6,566 nt of DNA from Desulfuromonadales bacterium (GTDB taxonomy: Bacteria; Desulfobacterota; Desulfuromonadia; Desulfuromonadales; JACZKF01), in assembly GCA_014860175.1 (NCBI GenBank), contig JACZKF010000365.1, positions 1 to 6,566 of the forward strand, given 5' to 3'. A program made the position numbers and the translations under genes. Position 1 is the stretch's first letter. Every line of letters starts with the position of its first letter. This document shows, in pieces, positions 1 to 5,668 of this stretch. The notes beneath the pieces were generated by a model, which saw only the letters and a list, made by a program, of their open reading frames with translations, had not been told where the DNA came from and made no database searches.

Positions 1-780
1 GGTCTCCAGAGAGCTGATGCGAAAACCGCAGCGGCGAAACAAGGCGGCCAGCGAATCGGGGGTGAAATAGTTGCAATGCTCGTAATAGACGTCTTCAAAA
101 GCCCCTTCGCGAAGAATCCGGGAGGCGTCCGGCACCTGGAAGAAGACGACCGTCTCCTGGCGCTCACCAATGGAGGCCCGAATGGTCCGGACCAGTCGGG
201 CCGGCTGATGCACATGCTCCAGGGTCATCTTGCAGCAGATGAAGTCGGCCTCGATGCCGGCATAGCGCTCCGAGTAGAAATCGGCAATCACTTCCAGGCG
301 ACCGGCGGCCCGGGTATTGCGCTCGGCCACAAAGGCCGGATCGAAGCCGACCCCACGAGCGACCCCCAGTTCGCACAGGCGGGCCAGAAACTCCCCTTTG
401 CCGCAGCCGATTTCCAGTACCGTCCGGCCGCGCAACTGGTGGCGCCGCATCAGCCGCAGGGCCAACTCTTCCTGAAAGGCATTGAACGTTGGGGAATACC
501 CCTGGGTCTCTTCATACTGCCGGGAGTACTCCGTCAGGCGCGGGTCAAAGGCCGCATTGAAGACCAGTCCACACCCCGGGCAGGCCGCCAGTACCAGCTC
601 CCCCCGCCGACAGGCCAGGGCCTCGACGCGGGAGGGGATCAGCAGACAGCTGTTGGTCGGCACCCCCGAAAGAGTGTAAAAAGGGTGGGCCTTGCGGCCG
701 CTGCAGGCGGGACAGCGCCCCGGCGCCGGCACCATTGGCGATTTCGGTTCCATCACGGGAGCAAACGCTGACAGACTCAT
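1..780 (-). CDS. Class I SAM-dependent methyltransferase with N-terminal zinc ribbon, 3' part cut by window edge
   Basis: The reading frame is open from the ATG at 780 to the left edge (260 codons, no stop), so the C-terminus lies outside the window. Seen: four cysteines as CPAC (C23, C26) and CPGC (C67, C70), a likely structural zinc site; SAM-binding motif I VLEIGCGKGEF at 121-131; acidic residue in GFDP (D147); a motif-IV-like TLEHVHQP near 186-193; and YYEH followed by a YFTP segment at 232-241. The zinc-ribbon plus Rossmann plus YxEH layout matches the sugar C-methyltransferase class, and the neighbouring gene has the same layout, so this may be a diverged paralogue; a C-terminal Methyltransf_14-type domain would then be expected beyond the edge. 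The start is supported by GAGGG five nt upstream, overlapping the stop of the preceding gene; the gap is only 8 nt. A sugar C- or O-methyltransferase is inferred from the operon; the substrate is unknown. Confidence 0.85.
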   Translation of the reverse strand, partial: MSLSAFAPVMEPKSPMVPAPGRCPACSGRKAHPFYTLSGVPTNSCLLIPSRVEALACRRGELVLAACPGCGLVFNAAFDPRLTEYSRQYEETQGYSPTFNAFQEELALRLMRRHQLRGRTVLEIGCGKGEFLARLCELGVARGVGFDPAFVAERNTRAAGRLEVIADFYSERYAGIEADFICCKMTLEHVHQPARLVRTIRASIGERQETVVFFQVPDASRILREGAFEDVYYEHCNYFTPDSLAALFRRCGFRISSLET

Positions 781-788
781 GGTTTCCC

Positions 789-2015
789 TCAGACAATGGC
801 CGGTACCGGTACGGGGATAATGAATTTCCCCCCCCGGGACCGGTAATCGGCCTGCTGGGCCAGAATCTCGGACTGGAAATTCCAGGCCAGCAGCAGCACG
901 TAATCAGGCATGTCGGTCAACAGTCGTTCCGGTGAGACAATCGGCAGATGCTGGCCCGGCATGAAATGGTCCTGCTTATGAATATTGCGGTCGACCACAT
1001 AATCGATCAGTTCACCGCCGATGCCGACGGTGTTGATCAGGGTGCTCCCTTTGGCGGCGGCACCGTAGGCACTGATACGCGAACCGCCTTGCTTCAACTG
1101 GCGAAGCAGGTCCAGCAGCTCTTCCCGCAAGCTGTTCACCCGGCGGCCGAAGTCGCGGAAATAGTCGACCCGATCGAGCCCCACCTTCTTTTCTTCCACC
1201 AGGAAGCGAGCAGGGGAACCGTCGCCGCCGGGGTGCTTGCCGATCTGCAGACGCAGCGATCCGCCATGGATCGACAGCGGGCGCACCTGCTGCAGATGCA
1301 GATCGTGCCGGCGGAACAGATGGTCGAGAGCGGTTACCGAAAAATAGCAAAGATGCTCATGATAGATGGTGTCGAACTCACACTGATCGATCAGCTCCCG
1401 GACGTAGGGGACCTCGATCACCGCTATCCCGTCGGCCTTGAGCACTTCGGCAATCCCAGCGACAAAGCCGTGAATGTCAGCCACATGGGCCAGGACATTA
1501 TTGGCATGCAGAATATCGGCCTGCTCCCCCCGCTGGCGCAGCTGGCGGGCCAGCTCCAGGCCAAAGAACCGGGTCAGGGTCGGCACTCCGAGCCGGCGAG
1601 CCGCGTCGGCCGGCCCTTCGGCCGGATCGATCCCGAGGCAGGCGATGCCGCGCTCGGCATAGTTCTTCAGCAGGTAGCCGTCATTGCTGGCCAGCTCGAT
1701 AACCAGGCTTCCGGGGCCGAGAGGGCGACTGGCGATCAGCTCCTCCACGCATTGGCGCGCATGGTCAAGCAGGTGATCGGAAAAGGAAGAATAATAGGGG
1801 TAGCGGTCACAGAAGAGGAGTTCCGGCGGCACCGTCTCCACTAGCTGCAGCAAGGAGCAGCGCGGACAGAAGGCGACTTCCAGCGGGAAGCGAGGCTCGG
1901 CCGCCGTTACCTGCTCGGCCGCCAGCAAGCGGTCGGCCAGCGGGGTGGAACCGAGGTCGAGAATGATTTCCAGGTCGGCCGACTGACAGGACCGGCAGCT
2001 CGGGGATGCGGACAT
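789..2015 (-). CDS. NDP-hexose C-methyltransferase (TylCIII/NovU/TcaB9-like)
   Basis: 408 aa, the usual length for this three-domain family. Seen in order: N-terminal zinc-binding domain with C7/C10 and C50/C53; SAM-binding Rossmann domain with VIELASNDGYLLK at 105-117 and GID at 128-130; the family hallmark YHEH at 218-221 within IYHEHLCYFS; and a C-terminal Methyltransf_14-type domain with AYGAAAKGSTLIN at 316-328 and a DRNIHKQDHFMPG segment at 342-354. In characterised relatives the YHEH residues serve C-3 methylation of a 4-keto-deoxysugar nucleotide. Here the likely donor is a CDP-4-keto-6-deoxyhexose, because rfbF heads the operon; this is inference. The reading frame extends upstream to 2180, but those 55 codons lie over the preceding gene. 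The ATG at 2015 has AAGGAG five nt upstream and directly precedes the zinc ribbon, so I chose it. An 8-base C run (828-835, plus strand) lies near the 3' end. Confidence 0.93.
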   Translation of the reverse strand: MSASPSCRSCQSADLEIILDLGSTPLADRLLAAEQVTAAEPRFPLEVAFCPRCSLLQLVETVPPELLFCDRYPYYSSFSDHLLDHARQCVEELIASRPLGPGSLVIELASNDGYLLKNYAERGIACLGIDPAEGPADAARRLGVPTLTRFFGLELARQLRQRGEQADILHANNVLAHVADIHGFVAGIAEVLKADGIAVIEVPYVRELIDQCEFDTIYHEHLCYFSVTALDHLFRRHDLHLQQVRPLSIHGGSLRLQIGKHPGGDGSPARFLVEEKKVGLDRVDYFRDFGRRVNSLREELLDLLRQLKQGGSRISAYGAAAKGSTLINTVGIGGELIDYVVDRNIHKQDHFMPGQHLPIVSPERLLTDMPDYVLLLAWNFQSEILAQQADYRSRGGKFIIPVPVPAIV

Positions 2016-2020
2016 TGGCT

Positions 2021-2026
2021 CTCCTT
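2021..2026 (-). promoter_or_regulatory. Ribosome binding site fixing the C-methyltransferase start
   Basis: Read on the minus strand this is AAGGAG, followed by AGCCA and the ATG at 2015 (5-nt spacing). It lies in the 19-nt gap after the radical SAM stop and argues against the longer in-frame start at 2180. Confidence 0.8.
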
Positions 2027-2034
2027 GTGCGATT

Positions 2035-3219
2035 TCAGTTGGTGGCTGCCGTCGGCTGAACCAGGCAGAAGTCGCCAACGGCCACCGCCGGAGCAGGCTC
2101 CGCCTCTGTCTGCTGACCCCAGCTCGGGGCAAACGCCAGCTGCATCTGGACAAAGCTGTGCGGCAGGTTGTAATTGGCACTACTGCTGTGGTAGCACCGA
2201 CGGCAGCCGGCAGGCATGCTCACCTCATCGTTGACCCCACGCCGCAGCGCCTGCATGGCAGGTGAATTCCACACCTGCTGCAGACTCTCCCCTTCCAGAA
2301 CACTCCCCAGTTGCAGGGGAGACGACTGACAGGGGCGCAGCTGGCCGTCGCTGCCGACGTACAGGTCGCGCCAGGGGAACGGACAGGTGCGATGATCGGC
2401 CGCTCCCGCCTCCCCCTCCCCCTGGATCTCCGGCAGTTTCAGTTTGATCCCCCGGGACTCGGCCCGGTGGCGAGCCTCGGCGAAGACCGCCCGTACTTCG
2501 GCCTGGCGGTCGAGGAGCGTCTCCGCCAGCAGCTCCGGGGTGAAGATGGTCAGATAGACAACCTTGATCTCCGGCACCCCCAACTGATGGGCCAAGTCGA
2601 CCATCGCCGGCAGTTCGGCCAAGTTCCGCCGCATGGCGGTGAAGACGAAATTGACATAGGGGTAATCAAGCCCGCGCCGCTGCTTCTCGGCCAGCAGCCG
2701 CCGGAGGGAGGCGAGCTGGCGCTCGAGACTGCCGTTCTTGCGGATGCCGTCGTTAGTGGCGGCGCTCGCCCCGTCGAGGGAGAGGGCGATCAGGTCGACG
2801 TGGTGGCGAAACACTGGCTCGGCAATATGATCGAGGGTACTGCCGTTGGTCACGAAGTACTTGCGCAGGGTCGGAAACCTGTTCAGATAGGCCAAAATGG
2901 CCGTGAACTCCGGGTGCAACGTCCCCTCCCCCCAACCGTGCAAAGTCACTTCCTCGATGTGGGGGAACCAGGGCTCGAACCGCTGAATGACGGCCAGCGG
3001 CAGATCGCAGCCGGTAAACTGCGCCGCTTCCCGGCCGCACATGATGCAATGGAAATTGCAGCGGTTGGTCAACTCGAAGACCAGGCGCCGGGGGCGGGAA
3101 GCAAGTACCATACTTTGCCGCAGATACTCCTGGTGGTTAAGTTCACTGTTCACCCGCTGGGTATCGCTCAGAGAAGTGCGAAACAGGGCTTCGTTACGGG
3201 TGGAGAAAGTCTGTCCCAT
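2035..3219 (-). CDS. Radical SAM protein with SPASM-like C-terminal domain, role in sugar operon unknown
   Basis: 394 aa. The radical SAM core is clear: ELTNRCNFHCIMC gives CX3CX2C at C54, C58 and C61, which ligates the 4Fe-4S cluster that cleaves SAM. GWGEG at 95-99 stands in the place of the usual GGGEP strand, followed by LHPEF; FVTNG is at 122-126 and SLDG at 147-150. The C-terminal region has C279 (TCPFPW), C297 (PCQSS) and C339/C342 (GCRRC), enough for one auxiliary Fe-S cluster of SPASM/twitch type. A tail of about 50 residues (345-394) has no recognised motif. The ATG at 3219 lies inside the end of rfbF (26-nt overlap), indicating translational coupling; the Shine-Dalgarno is weak (AAAGG, 12 nt upstream). 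An internal ATG at 3111 has no visible RBS and would shorten the region before the Fe-S motif. Position between rfbF and a sugar C-methyltransferase suggests radical chemistry on a nucleotide sugar or a glycan ligand, but the reaction cannot be named. Confidence 0.9.
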   Translation of the reverse strand: MGQTFSTRNEALFRTSLSDTQRVNSELNHQEYLRQSMVLASRPRRLVFELTNRCNFHCIMCGREAAQFTGCDLPLAVIQRFEPWFPHIEEVTLHGWGEGTLHPEFTAILAYLNRFPTLRKYFVTNGSTLDHIAEPVFRHHVDLIALSLDGASAATNDGIRKNGSLERQLASLRRLLAEKQRRGLDYPYVNFVFTAMRRNLAELPAMVDLAHQLGVPEIKVVYLTIFTPELLAETLLDRQAEVRAVFAEARHRAESRGIKLKLPEIQGEGEAGAADHRTCPFPWRDLYVGSDGQLRPCQSSPLQLGSVLEGESLQQVWNSPAMQALRRGVNDEVSMPAGCRRCYHSSSANYNLPHSFVQMQLAFAPSWGQQTEAEPAPAVAVGDFCLVQPTAATN

Positions 3220-4033
3220 GATTGATCCGTACCTTTCGCTCAGAAGTTGGGGTCAGGGTCGGTTGCCAGGTCCGCCAGGGGGCGTTCCCCTCCTGCCACA
3301 GCTTTTCCAGATAGACCTTGTCCCGCAGGGTATCCATACATTGCCAGAAGGAGGTATGGGTGTAGGCCATCAACTCCCCTTGGCGGGCCAGCGTCTCCAG
3401 CGGCTCCTTCTCCCACTGGGTATCGTCGCCGGCGATGTAGTCGAAGACCTGGGGCTCCAGGACGAAGAAAGCGCCGTTGATCCACCCCTCGGCCGTCTGG
3501 GGCTTTTCGGAAAATTCCGTCACCTGGCAGCCGTTCATCTGCAGATGCCCGAAGCGGGCCGGCGGCCGCACCGCGGTGAGGGTCGCCAGTTTGCCGTGCG
3601 CCCGGTGGAAGGCCAGAAGATCGGTCAGATTGACGTCGGAGACCCCGTCCCCCCAGGTGAGCATGAAGGTCTCCCCCCCGATATACGGGGCCAGACGCTT
3701 GATCCGGCCGCCGGTCAGGGTATTGATCCCGGTATCGATCAGGTCGACTTTCCAGTCGCTGCGCTCGCCGTCACCGTGCAGATCGATCCGTCCGCTCCCC
3801 AGGTCGACGGTCAGATTGCTGTTGAGAGAGCAGTAGTCGACCATGTACTTTTTGATCACCTCCCCGCGGTAGCCGAGGGCGATGACGAAATCCTTGAATC
3901 CGCACTGCGCATAATGCATCATGATGTGCCAGAGAATCGGCTTGCCGCCGATTTCCACCATTGGTTTCGGTTTGACCTGGGTCTCTTCGGACAAACGGGA
4001 GCCCACCCCGCCGGCCAGAATGGCAACTTTCAT
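3194..4033 (-). CDS. rfbF: Glucose-1-phosphate cytidylyltransferase
   Basis: Forms CDP-glucose from CTP and glucose 1-phosphate, the first committed step to CDP-deoxysugars used in O-antigens. 279 aa. Seen: nucleotide-binding LAGGVGSRLSEE at 6-17, KPKPM at 21-25, EIGGKPILWHIM at 27-38, LIDTG at 98-102 followed by TGGR, WGDG with the probable metal-binding D129, EKPQTAEGWINGAFFV near 176-191, and CMDTLRDK with D234. These are close to the enteric RfbF pattern as I remember it. The start is the ATG at 4033: AGGGAGG lies 6 nt upstream, and the protein then begins MKVAILAGG as the family does; an ATG at 4039 abuts the SD and one at 4102 adds 23 unrelated residues. The protein is about 22 residues longer than the usual ~257 aa; the extra tail (after W256) runs into the radical SAM gene. 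First gene of the minus-strand operon. Confidence 0.96.
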   Translation of the reverse strand: MKVAILAGGVGSRLSEETQVKPKPMVEIGGKPILWHIMMHYAQCGFKDFVIALGYRGEVIKKYMVDYCSLNSNLTVDLGSGRIDLHGDGERSDWKVDLIDTGINTLTGGRIKRLAPYIGGETFMLTWGDGVSDVNLTDLLAFHRAHGKLATLTAVRPPARFGHLQMNGCQVTEFSEKPQTAEGWINGAFFVLEPQVFDYIAGDDTQWEKEPLETLARQGELMAYTHTSFWQCMDTLRDKVYLEKLWQEGNAPWRTWQPTLTPTSERKVRINHGTDFLHP

Positions 4034-4039
4034 AGACAT

Positions 4040-4046
4040 CCTCCCT
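4040..4046 (-). promoter_or_regulatory. Ribosome binding site of rfbF
   Basis: Minus-strand AGGGAGG, 6 nt before the ATG at 4033 and directly touching the ATG at 4039. The spacing favours 4033 as the true start. Confidence 0.8.
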
Positions 4047-4093
4047 GATGGTTCGCGCTGATCGATCCCGCGGCTGAAGAGTTCGGCAGCATC

Positions 4094-4123
4094 TTGCCCC
4101 ATGCCATGGCGCCGTTGTATACT
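4094..4123 (+). promoter_or_regulatory. Candidate sigma70-type promoter for the plus-strand unit
   Basis: TTGCCC (4094-4099) and TATACT (4118-4123) are separated by 18 nt. If used, transcription would start near 4130 and leave a leader of about 190 nt before the GTG at 4324. The reverse complement of 4116-4121 reads TATACA, so a minus-strand -10 for rfbF at the same place is also possible, but I see no good -35 for it. Weak evidence; GC-rich sequence gives such matches by chance. Confidence 0.3.
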
Positions 4124-4130
4124 CGGCGCC
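4108..4130. promoter_or_regulatory. Perfect 7-bp inverted repeat around TTGTATACT, possible operator
   Basis: GGCGCCG (4108-4114) and CGGCGCC (4124-4130) are exact reverse complements separated by 9 nt, TTGTATACT, which itself holds the palindrome GTATAC. The dyad sits in the divergent region between rfbF and the M23 gene and covers the only AT-rich hexamer near the rfbF side that looks like a -10. Such a site could bind a dimeric regulator controlling one or both units, or form a hairpin in either transcript. No flanking T-run, so it is not an intrinsic terminator. The arm motif GGCGCC is itself palindromic, which weakens the case. Confidence 0.4.
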
Positions 4131-4201
4131 GGCTGCCATCTGCGGCGGCTGAGATCATGAAGGGAAATGAGGATAATTAGGTTGAGTTAATTACTAGCAT
4201 G

Positions 4202-4224
4202 CCCCGGCTGGTTCGCAACCGGGG
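4202..4224. repeat. GC-rich hairpin in the M23 leader region
   Basis: CCCCGG (4202-4207) pairs with CCGGGG (4219-4224) over an 11-nt loop; alternatively CCCC/GGGG plus GGTT (4210-4213)/AACC (4217-4220) closes a CGC loop with a GGCT bulge. It lies about 100 nt upstream of the GTG start and has no T-run. It could structure the 5' leader. It does not match any riboswitch class I can recognise. Confidence 0.4.
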
Positions 4225-4249
4225 GTGGAAGGAAAATTCGGACTTTGGG

Positions 4250-4327
4250 ATGATTGAGGCCGTAGGGTCGCCGCAACTGAACAAACGCACAGGCCGGCAT
4301 GGCCGGCAAGGAGAAGAGAAATCGTGA
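4250..4327 (+). CDS. Possible 25-codon leader ORF overlapping the M23 start
   Basis: ATG at 4250 opens a frame of 25 codons, beginning MIEAVGSPQLNKR and ending in TGA at 4325-4327. The stop overlaps the GTG start of the next gene as GTGA, the arrangement typical of translational coupling. Against it: no good Shine-Dalgarno (nearest purine run GGAAGGA is about 17 nt upstream), no recognised peptide, and short ORFs of this length arise by chance. Its 3' half covers the Shine-Dalgarno of the M23 gene, so ribosomes on it could open or block that site. Reported as a possibility only. Confidence 0.15.
   Translation: MIEAVGSPQLNKRTGRHGRQGEEKS
4293..4307 (+). repeat. Small hairpin next to the M23 ribosome binding site
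   Basis: GCCGGC (4293-4298), loop ATG, GCCGGC (4302-4307). The stem ends directly before AAGGAG (4308-4313), the Shine-Dalgarno of the GTG at 4324. It could affect ribosome access. Because GCCGGC is self-complementary, a chance origin in GC-rich DNA is quite possible. Confidence 0.35.
4308..4313 (+). promoter_or_regulatory. Ribosome binding site supporting the GTG start at 4324
   Basis: AAGGAG followed by a 10-nt purine-rich spacer and GTG. No ATG in the same frame lies nearby, and the codons after GTG give at once a lysine and a hydrophobic membrane segment, so the GTG start is well supported. Confidence 0.7.
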
Positions 4328-5640
4328 AGTTTTCCGTACTGGTCATTTCCCTATTGGTGGCCGCCCTGGCGGTCGGGGGCTTTTTCTACCTGCGCGACAC
4401 GAGCGCCCCGCAGATCGCCCTGAACCCCGAGGCGGGGCCGGTTTCCGCCAAAAAAGCACTTCTTCTCGACCTGCAGGACTCCGGATCGGGGCTGAAGGAG
4501 CTGCGGGTCACCGTGGTGCAGGGGGAAAAAACACAGGAGATCCTGAACAAAAGTTTCGATGCCGGAACGATCGCCCATCAGGAGTCGCTGGTCCTGAGCG
4601 GCGCCGGCCTCAAGGATGGCCCTCTCGAACTGCGGGTGAGTGCCGGCGACCGATCGATCTACTCCTTCGGCCGGGGTAACCGGGTCGAGCAGAGTTTCAC
4701 TCTCGAGTACGACAGCAAGCCGCCCACGGTGGCGGTGGTCAGTACCGCCCACAATCTCAACCAGGGGGGGGCCGGGCTGATCATCTATACCGTTTCGGAG
4801 GAGCCGGCCAAGAGCGGCGTCCAGGTGGGGGAACTGTTCTTCCCCGGCTTTCGTCAGCAGGGAGACACCTTTGCCTGCTTCTTCGCTTTCCCCTGGAACA
4901 TGAGCGCCGCTCAGTTCACCCCTCGCCTGGTCAACATCGACCAGGCCGGCAACGAGCGGATCAGCGGCTTCTACCACCATGTGAACGCCCGCAGTTTTCC
5001 CCGGGACCGGATCGAAATCAGCAATAACTTTCTCGAGAGCAAAATGCCGGAGTTCCAGGAGTTCTATCCTGAGACCAGCGACCTGCTGCAGCTGTTCCTG
5101 AAGGTCAACGGCGAAATGCGGGGGCAAAATGTCCAGGCGCTCCTCGAGATCGGCCGCAACACCTCGCCGCGGCCTCTGTGGAAGGGGGGGTTCGTGCGCC
5201 AATTGGGGGCCCCCCGCGGGCATTTCGCCCAGGGGCGGACCTATCACCACAACGGCGCCGAGATCGATCAGGCGACCCACCTGGGAGTCGACATCGCCGG
5301 CCTGGCGCAGATGCCGGTGGTGGCCGCCAACGGCGGCCGGGTGGTCTTCGCCGATTATCTCGGGATCTACGGCAACACCATCATCATCGATCACGGCCTC
5401 GGGCTGCAGAGCCTTTATGCCCACCTGAGCCAGATGTCTGCCGCCGTCGGTGATACAGTAGACAAAGGGCAGGAGATTGCCCGCAGCGGCGCCTCGGGGA
5501 TGGCTGGGGGAGACCATCTCCATTTCGGCATGCTGATCAGTGGGCTGGAGGTCGTTCCACTGGAGTGGTGGGACGAGAACTGGATCAAGAACAACATTTC
5601 CGGCAAACTGGCGGAGATCCCCGGTGGCGCCCCCCTCTGA
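4324..5640 (+). CDS. Membrane-anchored M23 (LytM-type) zinc peptidase
   Basis: 438 aa, GTG start. Residues 3-22 form one hydrophobic helix after a lysine, without a clear cleavage motif, so an uncleaved signal anchor facing the periplasm is likely. Two beta-rich, Ig-like segments follow, opening with DTSAPQI (25-31) and DSKPPTV (130-136); the latter ends near DQAGNERISG (206-215). The C-terminal M23 domain (about 310-415) has HLGVD (H319, D323), AHLS (H367) and HLHFG (H398, H400), matching the LytM zinc ligands H/D/H and the two catalytic histidines, so it should be an active endopeptidase rather than a degenerate EnvC/NlpD-type activator. M23 enzymes cut peptide cross-links in peptidoglycan. 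I recall similar proteins in Geobacter-type genomes. A role in cell-wall turnover is inferred; whether it connects to the divergent glycan operon is unknown. Two long G runs (8 at 4764-4771, 7 at 5184-5190) lie in frame. Confidence 0.93.
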   Translation: MKFSVLVISLLVAALAVGGFFYLRDTSAPQIALNPEAGPVSAKKALLLDLQDSGSGLKELRVTVVQGEKTQEILNKSFDAGTIAHQESLVLSGAGLKDGPLELRVSAGDRSIYSFGRGNRVEQSFTLEYDSKPPTVAVVSTAHNLNQGGAGLIIYTVSEEPAKSGVQVGELFFPGFRQQGDTFACFFAFPWNMSAAQFTPRLVNIDQAGNERISGFYHHVNARSFPRDRIEISNNFLESKMPEFQEFYPETSDLLQLFLKVNGEMRGQNVQALLEIGRNTSPRPLWKGGFVRQLGAPRGHFAQGRTYHHNGAEIDQATHLGVDIAGLAQMPVVAANGGRVVFADYLGIYGNTIIIDHGLGLQSLYAHLSQMSAAVGDTVDKGQEIARSGASGMAGGDHLHFGMLISGLEVVPLEWWDENWIKNNISGKLAEIPGGAPL

Positions 5641-5653
5641 GGCCGCCGGCCCC

Positions 5654-5668
5654 AGGGAGGAGGAGAAG
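5654..5668 (+). promoter_or_regulatory. Strong ribosome binding site of the SDR gene
   Basis: A 15-nt all-purine run containing GGAGGAGG lies just before the ATG at 5669. It marks this ATG as the start rather than an in-frame upstream codon at 5540 that lies inside the M23 gene. Confidence 0.8.

Noticed and set aside
76..771. 231-codon plus-strand frame at the left end
   Set aside because: Antisense to the partial methyltransferase, whose zinc and SAM motifs are clear.
948..1844. 298-codon plus-strand frame opposite the C-methyltransferase
   Set aside because: Antisense shadow of a gene with full family motifs; no RBS or domain of its own.
2016..2180. Upstream start at 2180 for the C-methyltransferase
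   Set aside because: The added 55 codons overlap the radical SAM gene and are low-complexity and arginine-rich; the ATG at 2015 has a strong RBS.
2311..4048. Overlapping plus-strand frames (2311-3225 and 2987-4048) opposite the radical SAM and rfbF genes
   Set aside because: They mirror the codon structure of the real minus-strand genes and show no protein-family features.
4101..4125. Sigma54-type promoter on the minus strand
   Set aside because: TGGCA occurs near 4105, but no GC-containing -12 element is found at the required spacing.
4131..4323. Cyclic-di-GMP or other known riboswitch in the M23 leader
   Set aside because: A short ACGCACAGG-like stretch near 4285-4293 recalls the GEMM start, but the rest of the conserved core and its stems are missing, and the gene follows immediately.
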